From UBA2330 sp035443185 (GTDB lineage: Bacteria > Bacteroidota > Ignavibacteria > Tepidaquicellales > Tepidaquicellaceae): DNA of 19,789 nucleotides. The DNA is taken from contig DAORRV010000067.1 in the NCBI GenBank assembly GCA_035443185.1, forward strand, positions 1 to 19,789, read 5' to 3'. This document shows, in pieces, positions 7,568-16,153 of this stretch (its first letter is position 1; the number at the start of each line of letters is the position of its first letter). Under the pieces are notes generated by a model that was not told the origin of the DNA, did no database searches, and was given only the letters and a program-made list of their open reading frames with translations. The translations under genes were made by a program, and so were the position numbers.

Positions 7568-8859
7568 TTTAATTCTGATGCTGTTAATTTTTCTAATTTT
7601 ATAATTGATTGATTGTATGTATAGACTGCATTAAGGTACTGTGTCATGGTTTCATATGCTAAATTCAGAGCCTGCAGATATTCCACATATCCAATCTCTC
7701 CTTCTACATAACTTATTTTTGACTGTCTGAGTATTTCTTCTGATTCACTTAAAGCTTCTTCCTTAAAAAACTTTACCTGCCTTAAACTGTTTTCATATTC
7801 TGAAAAAGCTATGTCAGTTTGGTTTTCCACTGATTTTTTTAAACTCAGCTCTTCACTGGTAGCTATCTGATATTCATAATTAGATTCTTTTATATTTCCC
7901 GATTGCTCCCACCAAAACCATAGCGGTACTCCAAGTCCGATCTCCATGCCCCAGTAATCATTCTGCCCGCCGATCTTCTGACGAAAGTATTTAAAACTTA
8001 TGTCAGGCAGGAGTTCGTTTTTAGATAATGATATTTTATTTGAAAATTTTTCTTTCTGAAAACCCGCTACTTTTATTTCCGGATTATTGGTTTCGGCATT
8101 ATTTAGAATGGATGCTCTGTTTAGATTCAGTTCTTTAAAATTCATTTCATCCGTAGGTACAACATCATAATTCACGTTCATCAGATTTCTGAGTTCAGAC
8201 TGCACACTAATAATTTCCGTTTTATAATTTGTAATCTCATTCTGAAATTTAATCTTATTTACTTTGGCACCCAGCACTTCAAGATTAGAAGTTTCACCTG
8301 CTTCATATTTTTTTTCGGCTGTATTAAGAAATTCACTATAAATATTTAAATTTTCTTCAGAAGACCTGATCAGCTCATACAGTAACTGCAGCCTGTTATA
8401 GTTCATTTTTAATTCGGCTTTAAGTTCATTTAGCTTAGCATTTAATTCCTGTTCAGCTACACTAATCTGTGAATTCTGCATATCAGATCTGAGAAAATAA
8501 TTTGTTGGAAATTCGAACTGCTGCAGGAAGCCGATCTTTCTGCTTTCAGCATTGCTCAGACTTCCCTGAACGCCTTCATACTCCACAAATATTTCAGGTT
8601 TGGGAATATTGAACGATCTCAAGCCGGTTGCATTTTCTTTATCAATATTCAGCCGGGCAGTTTTAAGAGATTGATTATTTTCAACAGCAACTTTTATTAT
8701 ATTATCCATATCCATTTTAGTCTGGGAAATTATTCCCTGACTGAAAAATAATGTGAAATATGTAAATAAAATAATTTTTATCATTTTGTTTATACTGATT
8801 AATTTAAAATTTCTCATATCTATAAATTTGATTTTATATGCTTTGATTTTTTTTATCAT
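7564..8859 (-). CDS. czcC: Outer membrane channel of RND metal efflux pump (TolC/CzcC-like)
   Basis: The 431-residue protein is a TolC-family outer membrane factor that forms the exit duct of the tripartite pump. After a signal peptide ending near residue 46 (SQGIISQ), the mature part starts with the usual MDNIIKVAVENNQSLKTARL helix. It shows the two-fold internal repeat of long amphipathic helices, with family features such as the late segment GEIGYVEYLQALN. Length fits CzcC. ATG codons at 8859, 8817 (M15) and 8784 (M26) are all possible starts; the signal peptide core begins only after M26, so the shorter forms are plausible. The longest form is given; it lies 18 bases after the pump stop codon. 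Confidence 0.88.
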   Translation of the reverse strand: MIKKIKAYKIKFIDMRNFKLISINKMIKIILFTYFTLFFSQGIISQTKMDMDNIIKVAVENNQSLKTARLNIDKENATGLRSFNIPKPEIFVEYEGVQGSLSNAESRKIGFLQQFEFPTNYFLRSDMQNSQISVAEQELNAKLNELKAELKMNYNRLQLLYELIRSSEENLNIYSEFLNTAEKKYEAGETSNLEVLGAKVNKIKFQNEITNYKTEIISVQSELRNLMNVNYDVVPTDEMNFKELNLNRASILNNAETNNPEIKVAGFQKEKFSNKISLSKNELLPDISFKYFRQKIGGQNDYWGMEIGLGVPLWFWWEQSGNIKESNYEYQIATSEELSLKKSVENQTDIAFSEYENSLRQVKFFKEEALSESEEILRQSKISYVEGEIGYVEYLQALNLAYETMTQYLNAVYTYNQSIIKLEKLTASELK

Positions 8860-8877
8860 ATTAAAATTGATACTTAT

Positions 8878-11800
8878 TTAGTTCAAAGACTTTATCAATT
8901 CAGGATTTTGATGTTTTTTATGTTTATTGAAAATTCCATAAATTACCGGAAGTACAATCAGAGTCAACAAAGTAGAAGATATCAAACCACCAATGACAAC
9001 TGTAGCGAGAGGTCTCTGAACTTCTGCACCAGATCCCGTTGATAAAGCCATTGGAATAAATCCGAGCGATGCAACCAATGCCGTCATCAGAATAGGACGC
9101 AGCCTGGAAGCGGATCCGCTAACGATCCTATCATGAACATTGGATATTCCTTCATCCTCAAGCCTGTTAAAGTATGCGATCATTACAATTCCATTCAGAA
9201 CTGCTACTCCAAACAGCGCAATGAATCCGATGCCTGCGGAAATACTGAAAGGCAAATCTCTGATGACCAATGCAAATATTCCACCTACGACAGCGAAAGG
9301 AATTCCGGAAAAAACCATAAGTCCCTGCTTGACCGAATTAAAAGTTAAAAACAGCAAAGCAAATATCAGAAATAAAGAAACAGGAACAGCGATCATCAAA
9401 CGCTCTCTTGCACTTTCGAGATTTTTAAACTGTCCTCCGTATTCGATCACATATCCGGGAGGTAATTTCATTTCCATATCTATATCAGATTTAAGTTCAT
9501 TCACAAAACTTTCAATATCCCTGCCTCTGACATTTCCCTGAATCACGATCCTCCTTTTGCCATTGTCCCGGGTGATCTCTGCCGGTCCTTCTTTTATATC
9601 TATGTCAGCAAGTTCAGAAAGAGGGATCATCACATTATCCGGTGATGATACTAAAATATTTCTGATGGATTCAATATTGGATGTATAAGAAGGATCATAC
9701 TTCAGCACTATGTCAAACTTTTTATCGCCTTCGAATACTACTCCCGAAGTCTTACCTGCGAGTGCTGTCTCAATTACATTATTTACTTCATCTACATTTA
9801 TTCCGTAAACCGAAATCCTGTCTCTCCTGATCTTAATCTGAAGCTGCGGAAGTCCTTCTACCTGCTGAACTGAAATATCTTCCGAACCTTTTACTGATCC
9901 CATAATAGACGCAACTTTATTCCCTTCTTCTGATAGTACAGTAAGATCATCTCCAAATATCTTGACTGCTATGTCTCCCCTGGCACCGGCTATCAGTTCA
10001 TTAAATCTCAATTCAATCGGCTGAGTAAAAGACAAGCCTACACCCGGAATTACTGAGAGTGACTTTTGTATTTTTTCAATAAGCTCTTCTTTAGTTTCAG
10101 CAGAAGACCATTCATCTTTAGGCTTTAGCATCACTATCACATCACTGAATTCAGGTCCCATTGGATCTGTTGCAAGCTCAGGCGCACCTGTCTTGGTAAC
10201 TACAGTTTTTATTTCAGGAAATTTTTCCATCAGGATTTTCTCGATCTGTGTTCCGATGTTGATAGATTCAGTTAAAGATACACCGGGTATACGAACTATC
10301 TGATAAGCCAGGTCACCTTCATCAAGTTTTGGAATAAATTCTCCACCCAGATTGGTAAATGAGATCAGACTGATAATCAGAAATATTAAAGCTGCTGCAA
10401 TAGTCAGGATTTTATTTCTAAGAGCAAATTCCAGTGATGGTGTATATAATTTTTTCAGACCTTTCATAATTCTGTCTGCTATAGTTTCCTTTTCACTCAT
10501 ATTTTTCTTAAGAATAAGCGAACACATCATAGGTACATATGTGATCGAAAGTATGAGAGCACCGACAAGTGCAAATCCAACAGTAAATGCCATCGGCTTA
10601 AACATTTTTCCTTCAATACCGCCTAAAGCAAAGATCGGCAAATATACTACTATAATAATCAGCACTCCAAAGATGGCAGACTTTATTATTCCGGTAGATG
10701 AAGAATAAATTGTATCATTGAATTCTATATTTGATTTCGGATCATTATTTAAATATACCTTTGCTGATAAAGCAACAAGAACAGATTCAACTATAATAAC
10801 AGCACCATCAACGATCAGTCCAAAATCAATTGCTCCCAGAGACATCAGATTTCCCGACACATTAAAAATATTCATCATGATGATGGCAAAAAGCATTGAA
10901 AGAGGGATCACAGATGCTACAATAAATCCCGCCCTAAGATTTCCAAGCAGCAGCACCAGTACAAAGATGACGATCACACCGCCTTCGATAAGATTGGTCT
11001 TCACAGTATCAATAGTACTGTCAATTAAATTCTCCCTGTTATAAAATTCATCAATTGTTACACCATCTGGCAATGTTGTTTTTATTTCAGAAATTTTTTC
11101 ATGAACTCTCTGTGCTACTTCCCTCGAATTCGCACCTTTAAGCATCATGACAATTCCGGCAACTACTTCTCCGTTACCATCCTGTGTCACGCCACCTACC
11201 CGAAGACCTTTTCCAAATTCTATCTCTGCGATCTGATTCAGATATACAGGAATTCCGTGAATAGTTTTTATAACTATATTATCAAGATCTTCTGTTTTTT
11301 CAATTAATCCAATTCCGCGAATTGAATACTGATCAGAATTTTTCTCAATGTATCCGCCGCCTACGTTACTGTTGTTATTTAATACAGCATCAAAAACTTC
11401 CCGTAAAGTGAGATCAAAACTTTTTAATTTATCCGGATTTACAAGTATGTGATATTGTTTCTCAAAGCCGCCGAAACTGTTTACTTCAGCTACACCTTCT
11501 GTCCCGAGTATTTGTCTTTTTACTACCCAGTCCTGAATGGTTCTCAGCTCCATGTCGCTGTATGTGGTGTCATTAAGATTTTCAGGTCTCACGATATACT
11601 GGTATATCTCACCGAGTCCCGTACTTACCGGAGCCATTTCAGGTTTACCAAGTCCTTCAGGCATATTTTCTTCAGCTTCTATAAGCTTCTGAAAAACTAA
11701 ATTTCTCGCAAAATATGTATCAATATTATCTTCAAATACTACTGTCACTACTGATATTCCAAACTTTGAGATCGAACGCATTTCAATTATATCAGGAAGA

Positions 11801-12024
11801 CTTTTCATTGCTATTTCTACCGGGTATGTTATGAATCTTTCTACTTCTGTAGCTGACAGTGTAGGACTGGATGTAATGATCTGGATCTGATTATTGGTAA
11901 TATCAGGAACTGCATCTATGGGAAGCTTCACGGAAGAATATATTCCAAGCAGAATTAATACTAATATTAAAAATCCGATCACTAATTTTTGCTTTATAGA
12001 AAAAGCAATTATTTTGTTTATCAT
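8878..12024 (-). CDS. czcA: CzcA-type heavy-metal efflux RND permease
   Basis: The 1048-residue inner-membrane pump uses the proton gradient to export metal cations from the periplasm and possibly the cytoplasm. It has the family start with one membrane helix, LPIDAVPDITNNQ (34-46), two large periplasmic loops and two six-helix blocks. The transmembrane helix-4 signature DFGLIVDGAVIIVES (400-414) carries D400, D406 and E413, matching the essential D402, D408 and E415 of CzcA. The DFG-DGA-VE form is that of divalent-cation pumps (Zn, Co, Cd, Ni) and not of the Cu/Ag pumps with a VDA-type signature. Full length and intact. It is followed after 18 bases by the channel gene. In the 77-base gap before it, CAACTG/CAGTTG (12049-12054, 12067-12072) can form a small stem. 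Confidence 0.95.
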   Translation of the reverse strand: MINKIIAFSIKQKLVIGFLILVLILLGIYSSVKLPIDAVPDITNNQIQIITSSPTLSATEVERFITYPVEIAMKSLPDIIEMRSISKFGISVVTVVFEDNIDTYFARNLVFQKLIEAEENMPEGLGKPEMAPVSTGLGEIYQYIVRPENLNDTTYSDMELRTIQDWVVKRQILGTEGVAEVNSFGGFEKQYHILVNPDKLKSFDLTLREVFDAVLNNNSNVGGGYIEKNSDQYSIRGIGLIEKTEDLDNIVIKTIHGIPVYLNQIAEIEFGKGLRVGGVTQDGNGEVVAGIVMMLKGANSREVAQRVHEKISEIKTTLPDGVTIDEFYNRENLIDSTIDTVKTNLIEGGVIVIFVLVLLLGNLRAGFIVASVIPLSMLFAIIMMNIFNVSGNLMSLGAIDFGLIVDGAVIIVESVLVALSAKVYLNNDPKSNIEFNDTIYSSSTGIIKSAIFGVLIIIVVYLPIFALGGIEGKMFKPMAFTVGFALVGALILSITYVPMMCSLILKKNMSEKETIADRIMKGLKKLYTPSLEFALRNKILTIAAALIFLIISLISFTNLGGEFIPKLDEGDLAYQIVRIPGVSLTESINIGTQIEKILMEKFPEIKTVVTKTGAPELATDPMGPEFSDVIVMLKPKDEWSSAETKEELIEKIQKSLSVIPGVGLSFTQPIELRFNELIAGARGDIAVKIFGDDLTVLSEEGNKVASIMGSVKGSEDISVQQVEGLPQLQIKIRRDRISVYGINVDEVNNVIETALAGKTSGVVFEGDKKFDIVLKYDPSYTSNIESIRNILVSSPDNVMIPLSELADIDIKEGPAEITRDNGKRRIVIQGNVRGRDIESFVNELKSDIDMEMKLPPGYVIEYGGQFKNLESARERLMIAVPVSLFLIFALLFLTFNSVKQGLMVFSGIPFAVVGGIFALVIRDLPFSISAGIGFIALFGVAVLNGIVMIAYFNRLEDEGISNVHDRIVSGSASRLRPILMTALVASLGFIPMALSTGSGAEVQRPLATVVIGGLISSTLLTLIVLPVIYGIFNKHKKHQNPELIKSLN

Positions 12025-12101
12025 AATTTAATTTTAAAAAATGAACAGCAACTGCATCTTGAATGTCAGTTGAATAATGTTTTGTGGAACTTAAAATTAA
12101 A

Positions 12102-12410
12102 TTAAGATTTCGGAGGCGGAGATGTATTCATCGAAAATGAATCATCGTATTGTGATACTTCGGTCAAAAGTATTTCTGAATGCGGAATGTAATTTTTAAG
12201 TGAAAATTGTTCAGTCAAAGTAACAATGCTGTTGCAGCAATTACAGGTGCACATTGGAGTGCACAGATCTTCATGTTCAGATTCTGTAGAATTCTCAATG
12301 TGTATATTGTCAGTATCTTCACAAAGACCATGAGATATAAAATCAGTGCATGGTATAATGGCAAGTATTAAAATATATACAGCGAATATTTTTGAAAAGT
12401 AATTTTTCAC
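12102..12410 (-). CDS. Small Cys-rich exported protein, DUF6660-like, first gene of the czc operon
   Basis: The product has 102 residues. An N-terminal hydrophobic stretch (about 7-20) ends in PCTD (20-23), and the middle is acidic with His (HIENSTESEHED). The cluster C50-x3-C54-x-C56-x-C58-C59 follows, then a conserved-looking tail ending SPPPKS. The architecture is what I recall of DUF6660 proteins next to CusA/CzcA pumps in Bacteroidota. The Cys/His cluster suggests metal binding in the periplasm, perhaps delivery to the pump or sensing; this is inference and no function is established from sequence. The start is GTG at 12410: no ATG lies in frame before the upstream TAA. A TTGTAA-17-TATATT promoter-like pair places transcription start almost at the GTG. 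Confidence 0.75.
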   Translation of the reverse strand: MKNYFSKIFAVYILILAIIPCTDFISHGLCEDTDNIHIENSTESEHEDLCTPMCTCNCCNSIVTLTEQFSLKNYIPHSEILLTEVSQYDDSFSMNTSPPPKS

Positions 12411-12417
12411 GAATGTT

Positions 12418-12446
12418 AATATATTGCTCTGAATTTTGAATTACAA
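12418..12446 (-). promoter_or_regulatory. Candidate czc operon promoter
   Basis: On the minus strand TTGTAA (12446-12441) and TATATT (12423-12418) are separated by 17 bases. Transcription would start near 12411, immediately before the GTG at 12410, giving a leaderless or nearly leaderless mRNA. No clear metal-regulator operator or regulator gene is found in the window. Confidence 0.35.
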
Positions 12447-12504
12447 TTGAATTTTTATGATTATTGTTTTGAAAATTTTATATCCATCCGGGGTGTTGGA
12501 ATTG

Positions 12505-12580
12505 TCTCAAAGACTCCATGTCTCAAAGATTAAAAAGTTAAAAATTAACTCCTTTGAGTCATCGAGATTTGGAGGCAAGC
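12505..12580. repeat. Dispersed repeat copy with CTCAAAG / CTTTGAG stem
   Basis: TCTCAAAG occurs at 12505-12512 and 12521-12528, and CTTTGAG at 12552-12558 is the inverse of the second copy, giving a 7-bp stem with an AT-rich loop. CATCGAGATTTGGAGGCAAG follows. The wording parallels 2071-2090 (CTTTGAGCATTCGAGTCTCC) and 373-380 (TTTGAGGC), which suggests related intergenic elements. Confidence 0.55.
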
Positions 12581-12623
12581 TTTGTAATTTTGTTTTTTAG
12601 AACAGTCTTGGAGCTTAGTAATG

Positions 12624-12658
12624 AAAAAAACTCCCGTTCTGAAATATCAAACGGGAGT
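12624..12658 (-). terminator. Rho-independent terminator of the Asp-box gene
   Basis: On the minus strand ACTCCCGTT (12658-12650) pairs perfectly with AACGGGAGT (12638-12630) over an 11-base loop, followed by seven T (12630-12624). It starts about 40 bases past the stop codon of the gene at 12696-14840. Confidence 0.9.
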
Positions 12659-12695
12659 CAGGTAAAGAAATGAAAAAACTTATATTATTATTTCA

Positions 12696-14840
12696 TTATT
12701 TCAGTAAAATCATTTTACGCGTACTGATAAACTCCGCCGTTTCAAGTGTGTAAAAATAGATGCCGCTTGAAAGACTGATGTTATTATTGTATGAATTGAA
12801 CTCAGCTTTATAATCTCCTTTTGACTGAAATTCATTTACCAGCATAGCCACTTCTTTTCCGGAAATGTCAGTTACTTTTAATTTTACTTTTCCAGAAACA
12901 GGAATGTGATAATTAATTACTGTTGATGGATTAAACGGATTCGGAAAGTTTTGTGAAAGACTATAGGAATCCGGAATTTCTGAATTACTTAAATTGGTGG
13001 AAATACCTGTGATCGTCGGCTGTGCACTTTTGAAAATTCCATAATAATAGTTTAATCCGTAAATGTAATTCAAATTATCAAATACAAAATTGTTTATGTA
13101 AGCATTATTAGTAATACCTGATCCGGCATCGATCCATGACACACCATCATTCAAACTAATATAAATATCCTGTCCGGCTGATACAAAAATATCACCTCGC
13201 TTGTTCACAGAAAGCGCATTCAAAGATGAAGTCTGCCAACCGCCTCTAGGAATTTCTGTCCAGTTAATTCCCATATCAATAGACTTGTAAATATTTCCCG
13301 AAACCGATATGTAAAGATTGTTTTGTGATGAAGTAAATTCAGATACAAAAAAGAACTCTGACAAATCTATTTCAGTCCATGTGTTTCCATTATCACTACT
13401 TCTCAGCAATGCTGTTTTAAATGACTGAAGTTTAAATAAATATAAATTACCGGATGCATCAATTTCTAATGTATTGAAATCATTCGTTTCCGGCTGATAG
13501 ATCTTTGACCAGGTATTTCCATTGTCGGACGAGTGGAAAATTTTTAAAGTATCCGGAAATTCAATTGTATTCACACCTGCAAAAATATAACCTTCCGGAG
13601 AGATCAGGATATCGGCTGATTGATATGCTTCCGGAATTCCGGTACCTGAATTATTCCACGTGATACCATTATCGGAAGTTCTGTAAATTCCCGAATTTCT
13701 TACACTTGCAAGTACTTCATTATTATCAGTTTTTAAAAGTGAATTTACATACATCCCGGGAAGATCCGTTGACCTGTTTTCCCAGCTCTGACCATTATCA
13801 TCTGAAAATTGTACACCTGTTCCTGAAGCTGCCATGATCTGATTCTCTCCCGGAAAGATGATAGTGTTTATAATGGGAATGTTCAGATTATTATTTCTTT
13901 CACTCCATGTAATACCGCTGTTATCAGAAAAGAAAATTCCAAATGATGATGTAACAACAACATTATTTCCTTCTGAATAAATTGAATTGATTCTGTTAGC
14001 TGAAGAACTGATAAATATATGATTCCAGCTGTTTCCCTGATCGGAAGATCTGAATACTTTACCTGTAGATGTACCTGCAAAATAATTACCGGAATTGTCT
14101 TTATAAATTTTTATAATATTCAGATCATTTATTCCGTTATTAATTTCAGTCCACACATTTCCATTATCTGAAGTTTTGAATATTCCGGAACCATGAATTG
14201 CAGTTATTAAAGTATTGTTATCGGTTAAAATTCCGGAGGAAGATAATGAAGGAAGATTACCGTTTATATTTGTCCATGAAGAAGCATTGTTTGTCGAATA
14301 ATAAATTCCGTTAGTTGTGGCAGAGTAAACATGACCTGAAGAATTAAATGCATAGTCACTTGTTAAGAGATTTGTTCCGTTATAAGAAAATGCCGTAAAA
14401 TTATTTCCTCCGTTAAAGGAAACATGATTGTTTATATAAACCTGTCCAGCCGGACTGACTTTTACAAGATAGATACTTGCCCAAAGTCCGCTGTGAGGCG
14501 CAACGCTGATGGGATTAAAACTCCAGCTTTGTCCGTTATTGCCCGTCCACCAGAGACCGCCGGTGCTTTTCCCGGTATAAATAATTCCTGAAGGACTTAC
14601 AGTCATACTGAGATTTGTATTTACCATTCCCTGCGGAATTGCACTCCATGTCTCACCGTTATCCGCAGAATTATAAACTCCCTCACCTCTGAGAATTACC
14701 ATGTTACCATTATTGCCTTTATTAACTTCAAGAACATTTCCACCAAAAGGACCATTGAGTCCTGTCCAGTAATTCTGTGCAAACGAAAGATCTGTACTTA
14801 TAAAAAGTACTGCTGTTAAAAATATTATAATTATTTTCAT
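12696..14840 (-). CDS. Secreted Asp-box (BNR) repeat protein with type A T9SS sorting domain
   Basis: The 714-residue protein begins with a signal peptide (KIIIIFLTAVLFISTDLSFA) and ends with an 88-90 residue type IX secretion sorting domain from about 625. That domain opens with LSQNFPNPFNPSTVINY and has the SGKEVAMLVN and LSSGIYFYTL strands. Between them are about a dozen Asp-box motifs (S-x-D-x-G-x-T-W), for example SADNGETW (58-65), SSDQGNSW, SDDNGQSW, SSDNGNTW and SLNDGVSW. These predict a beta-propeller like sialidase, YCF48 or Vps10 folds. No sialidase catalytic Arg/Tyr arrangement is evident, so it is more likely a binding or structural propeller displayed on the cell surface or released. 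It has its own promoter candidate and a strong terminator, so it is probably monocistronic. Confidence 0.88.
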   Translation of the reverse strand: MKIIIIFLTAVLFISTDLSFAQNYWTGLNGPFGGNVLEVNKGNNGNMVILRGEGVYNSADNGETWSAIPQGMVNTNLSMTVSPSGIIYTGKSTGGLWWTGNNGQSWSFNPISVAPHSGLWASIYLVKVSPAGQVYINNHVSFNGGNNFTAFSYNGTNLLTSDYAFNSSGHVYSATTNGIYYSTNNASSWTNINGNLPSLSSSGILTDNNTLITAIHGSGIFKTSDNGNVWTEINNGINDLNIIKIYKDNSGNYFAGTSTGKVFRSSDQGNSWNHIFISSSANRINSIYSEGNNVVVTSSFGIFFSDNSGITWSERNNNLNIPIINTIIFPGENQIMAASGTGVQFSDDNGQSWENRSTDLPGMYVNSLLKTDNNEVLASVRNSGIYRTSDNGITWNNSGTGIPEAYQSADILISPEGYIFAGVNTIEFPDTLKIFHSSDNGNTWSKIYQPETNDFNTLEIDASGNLYLFKLQSFKTALLRSSDNGNTWTEIDLSEFFFVSEFTSSQNNLYISVSGNIYKSIDMGINWTEIPRGGWQTSSLNALSVNKRGDIFVSAGQDIYISLNDGVSWIDAGSGITNNAYINNFVFDNLNYIYGLNYYYGIFKSAQPTITGISTNLSNSEIPDSYSLSQNFPNPFNPSTVINYHIPVSGKVKLKVTDISGKEVAMLVNEFQSKGDYKAEFNSYNNNISLSSGIYFYTLETAEFISTRKMILLK

Positions 14841-14877
14841 GATAATTAAATTTGATTAATTGTTAAAATCTTTTATT

Positions 14878-14913
14878 CAAAATTATATTATCTGATCTTA
14901 TTATACAAACAAA
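14878..14913 (-). promoter_or_regulatory. Candidate Bacteroidota-type promoter of the Asp-box gene
   Basis: On the minus strand TTTG (14909-14906) is followed after 20 bases by TAATTTTG (14885-14878). This fits the TTTG-(about 19)-TAnnTTTG promoter pattern of the Bacteroidota vegetative sigma factor. A TATAAT is embedded in the -7 box. A second TTTG lies at 14913-14910. The ATG is 38 bases downstream of the -7 box. Confidence 0.5.
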
Positions 14914-14986
14914 TATTCGTATAAATGTAGAGTTCAAAAATACAAATGACTGCAGACTAATTTTATGTTCATTTAAAAAAAGTAAT

Positions 14987-15823
14987 TCAGTTAAAATTTT
15001 TCAAAGCTTCATAAAATTTTCCTTCAATTTCCTTTGCCGGCATTTTCAAAAGTGAAAATAAATTCTCATTGTATTCATCTGCAATATATTCCGTTAATTT
15101 TAGACCAAGCAGGTAACCTCCTCTGCTCATAAAGGGATCTGAGTTACTGATGTTAATATCTTCTATCATTGAAAATAATTTCCCGGAGCTGTCTGACCGG
15201 TAGAAATTTTCTTTTACAAACTTTATGATCTCAGAACTTTTGGTTTCAAAATTATTCATCCATTTTTCACCCGTAGTCTTATCACAATGATCTGCCCATA
15301 AAGCTGTGATATCATTTGTACCAAATATCTGTTTTGTAAAATAAGATGCTAAACCTTCGGTTATCAATTGTCTTTTGACAAGTTCTTTTTCATACATATT
15401 TCTGAAAGACAACTCAGGTACGGTAGAATAATGAAGCGCATGTCCTATTTCGTGTGAGCACATTACATCACAATACAATTCCGAAGTGTAACATTCCGCA
15501 GCAATCCATGCATAGCTTTTGTTGTCATAGATAAACGCATGACCATTAGCCCCTGACTGACCTGCAAATATAATGACATTAATATTTTCAGTGTCTGCAT
15601 TATTTCTCTGAAGTATCACAGAGATTTTTTCTAAACTTTTTAATATCAGGTCCCTGTTCCGAAGAAGAATTCCGGAATCGGTTATTTCCGGTTTGTAATT
15701 TTTATCACCCCAGAATTCGAAGTAATGTTCAAACAGAAATGGACAGGAATTATAATATTCCTCTACATTTTTGCCTATTATAATTGAAGAAACATAATTG
15801 TCTGTAAGGTCTGTTATTGTCAT
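14987..15823 (-). CDS. HExxH zinc metalloprotease-like protein
   Basis: The 278-residue protein has no signal peptide and is predicted to be cytoplasmic. The motif C-S-H124-E125-I-G-H128-A-L-H is a zincin site. E156 in the helix LITEGLASYF, 28 residues after H128, is a good candidate for the third zinc ligand, which is the gluzincin arrangement. The surrounding pattern (SHEIGHALHY, then TEGLASYFTKQIFG) recalls DUF2268-type or M1/M61-like peptidase families, but I cannot name the family with certainty. The AGQSGANGHAFIYD segment before the motif could be a substrate-edge strand. It stands alone, with 330 empty bases upstream and 146 downstream, so no partner is suggested. Confidence 0.75.
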   Translation of the reverse strand: MTITDLTDNYVSSIIIGKNVEEYYNSCPFLFEHYFEFWGDKNYKPEITDSGILLRNRDLILKSLEKISVILQRNNADTENINVIIFAGQSGANGHAFIYDNKSYAWIAAECYTSELYCDVMCSHEIGHALHYSTVPELSFRNMYEKELVKRQLITEGLASYFTKQIFGTNDITALWADHCDKTTGEKWMNNFETKSSEIIKFVKENFYRSDSSGKLFSMIEDINISNSDPFMSRGGYLLGLKLTEYIADEYNENLFSLLKMPAKEIEGKFYEALKNFN

Positions 15824-16153
15824 TCAATAGTCAAATAGTTTTTAAGAGCCGCTGTTGGAGTTTCAAAAAGTTTGTGTATTTAATAAGAGTATTTTGAATT
15901 TAATTTCTATGCAAATTTTTTGACCACCAACTGCTCTAGAACATGATCTCAGCAGACGAACTTAAAAATTTTCAAAACTCAGTCACTATTCTCATATATA
16001 AAAAAGCAGATCAAAACTTTAGATTAGAGTTACTCAGCAGCAGGCGTTGTTAATGGTGACCAAAAAGTTTATTGAATGAAATTTTAAATTCAAAGTGCGC
16101 ATCAATACTTTTTTGAAAAACCAACATTAACACAAATATTACTATAAATTATA
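15824..16153. other. Spacer with imperfect inverted repeat and a 36-codon frame
   Basis: No firm gene is seen. AAATTTTTTGACCACCA (15913-15929) and TGGTGACCAAAAAGTTT (16054-16070) are inverted copies matching at 14 of 17 positions, bounding a 158-base segment. CTCAGCAG is directly repeated at 15949-15956 and 16034-16041. The segment contains a small plus-strand reading frame (15943-16053). It could be a decayed small mobile element or the remnant of a gene. Confidence 0.45.
15943..16053 (+). CDS. Possible 36-residue small protein or gene remnant
   Basis: ATG at 15943 opens a frame of 36 codons ending in TAA; the product begins MISADELKNFQNSVTILIYK and ends with RLELLSSRRC. It reads like the N-terminal part of a larger soluble protein, with an alpha then a beta segment, and could be a truncated gene. 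It lies wholly within the inverted-repeat segment 15913-16070. No ribosome binding site or promoter is evident and chance occurrence is quite possible. Confidence 0.2.
   Translation: MISADELKNFQNSVTILIYKKADQNFRLELLSSRRC

Larger units (their letters stand above)
12411..12695. other. Spacer between the Asp-box gene and the czc operon
   Basis: No gene is visible. Going from high to low coordinates, it holds the terminator of the Asp-box gene (12624-12658), a dispersed-repeat copy (12505-12580), and the putative czc promoter (12418-12446). The minus-strand order means the upstream gene ends here and the czc operon begins here. Confidence 0.7.

Noticed and set aside
9140..11044. Several plus-strand frames of 70-133 codons opposite czcA
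   Set aside because: They are antisense to a fully conserved pump gene with intact motifs, and their products have no family resemblance.
8878..12024. Multidrug (AcrB-type) or copper/silver (CusA-type) pump
   Set aside because: The helix-4 signature DFGLIVDGAVIIVES and the N-terminal LPIDAVPDITNNQ are those of CzcA-like divalent-cation pumps, and the adaptor is His-rich, not Met-rich.
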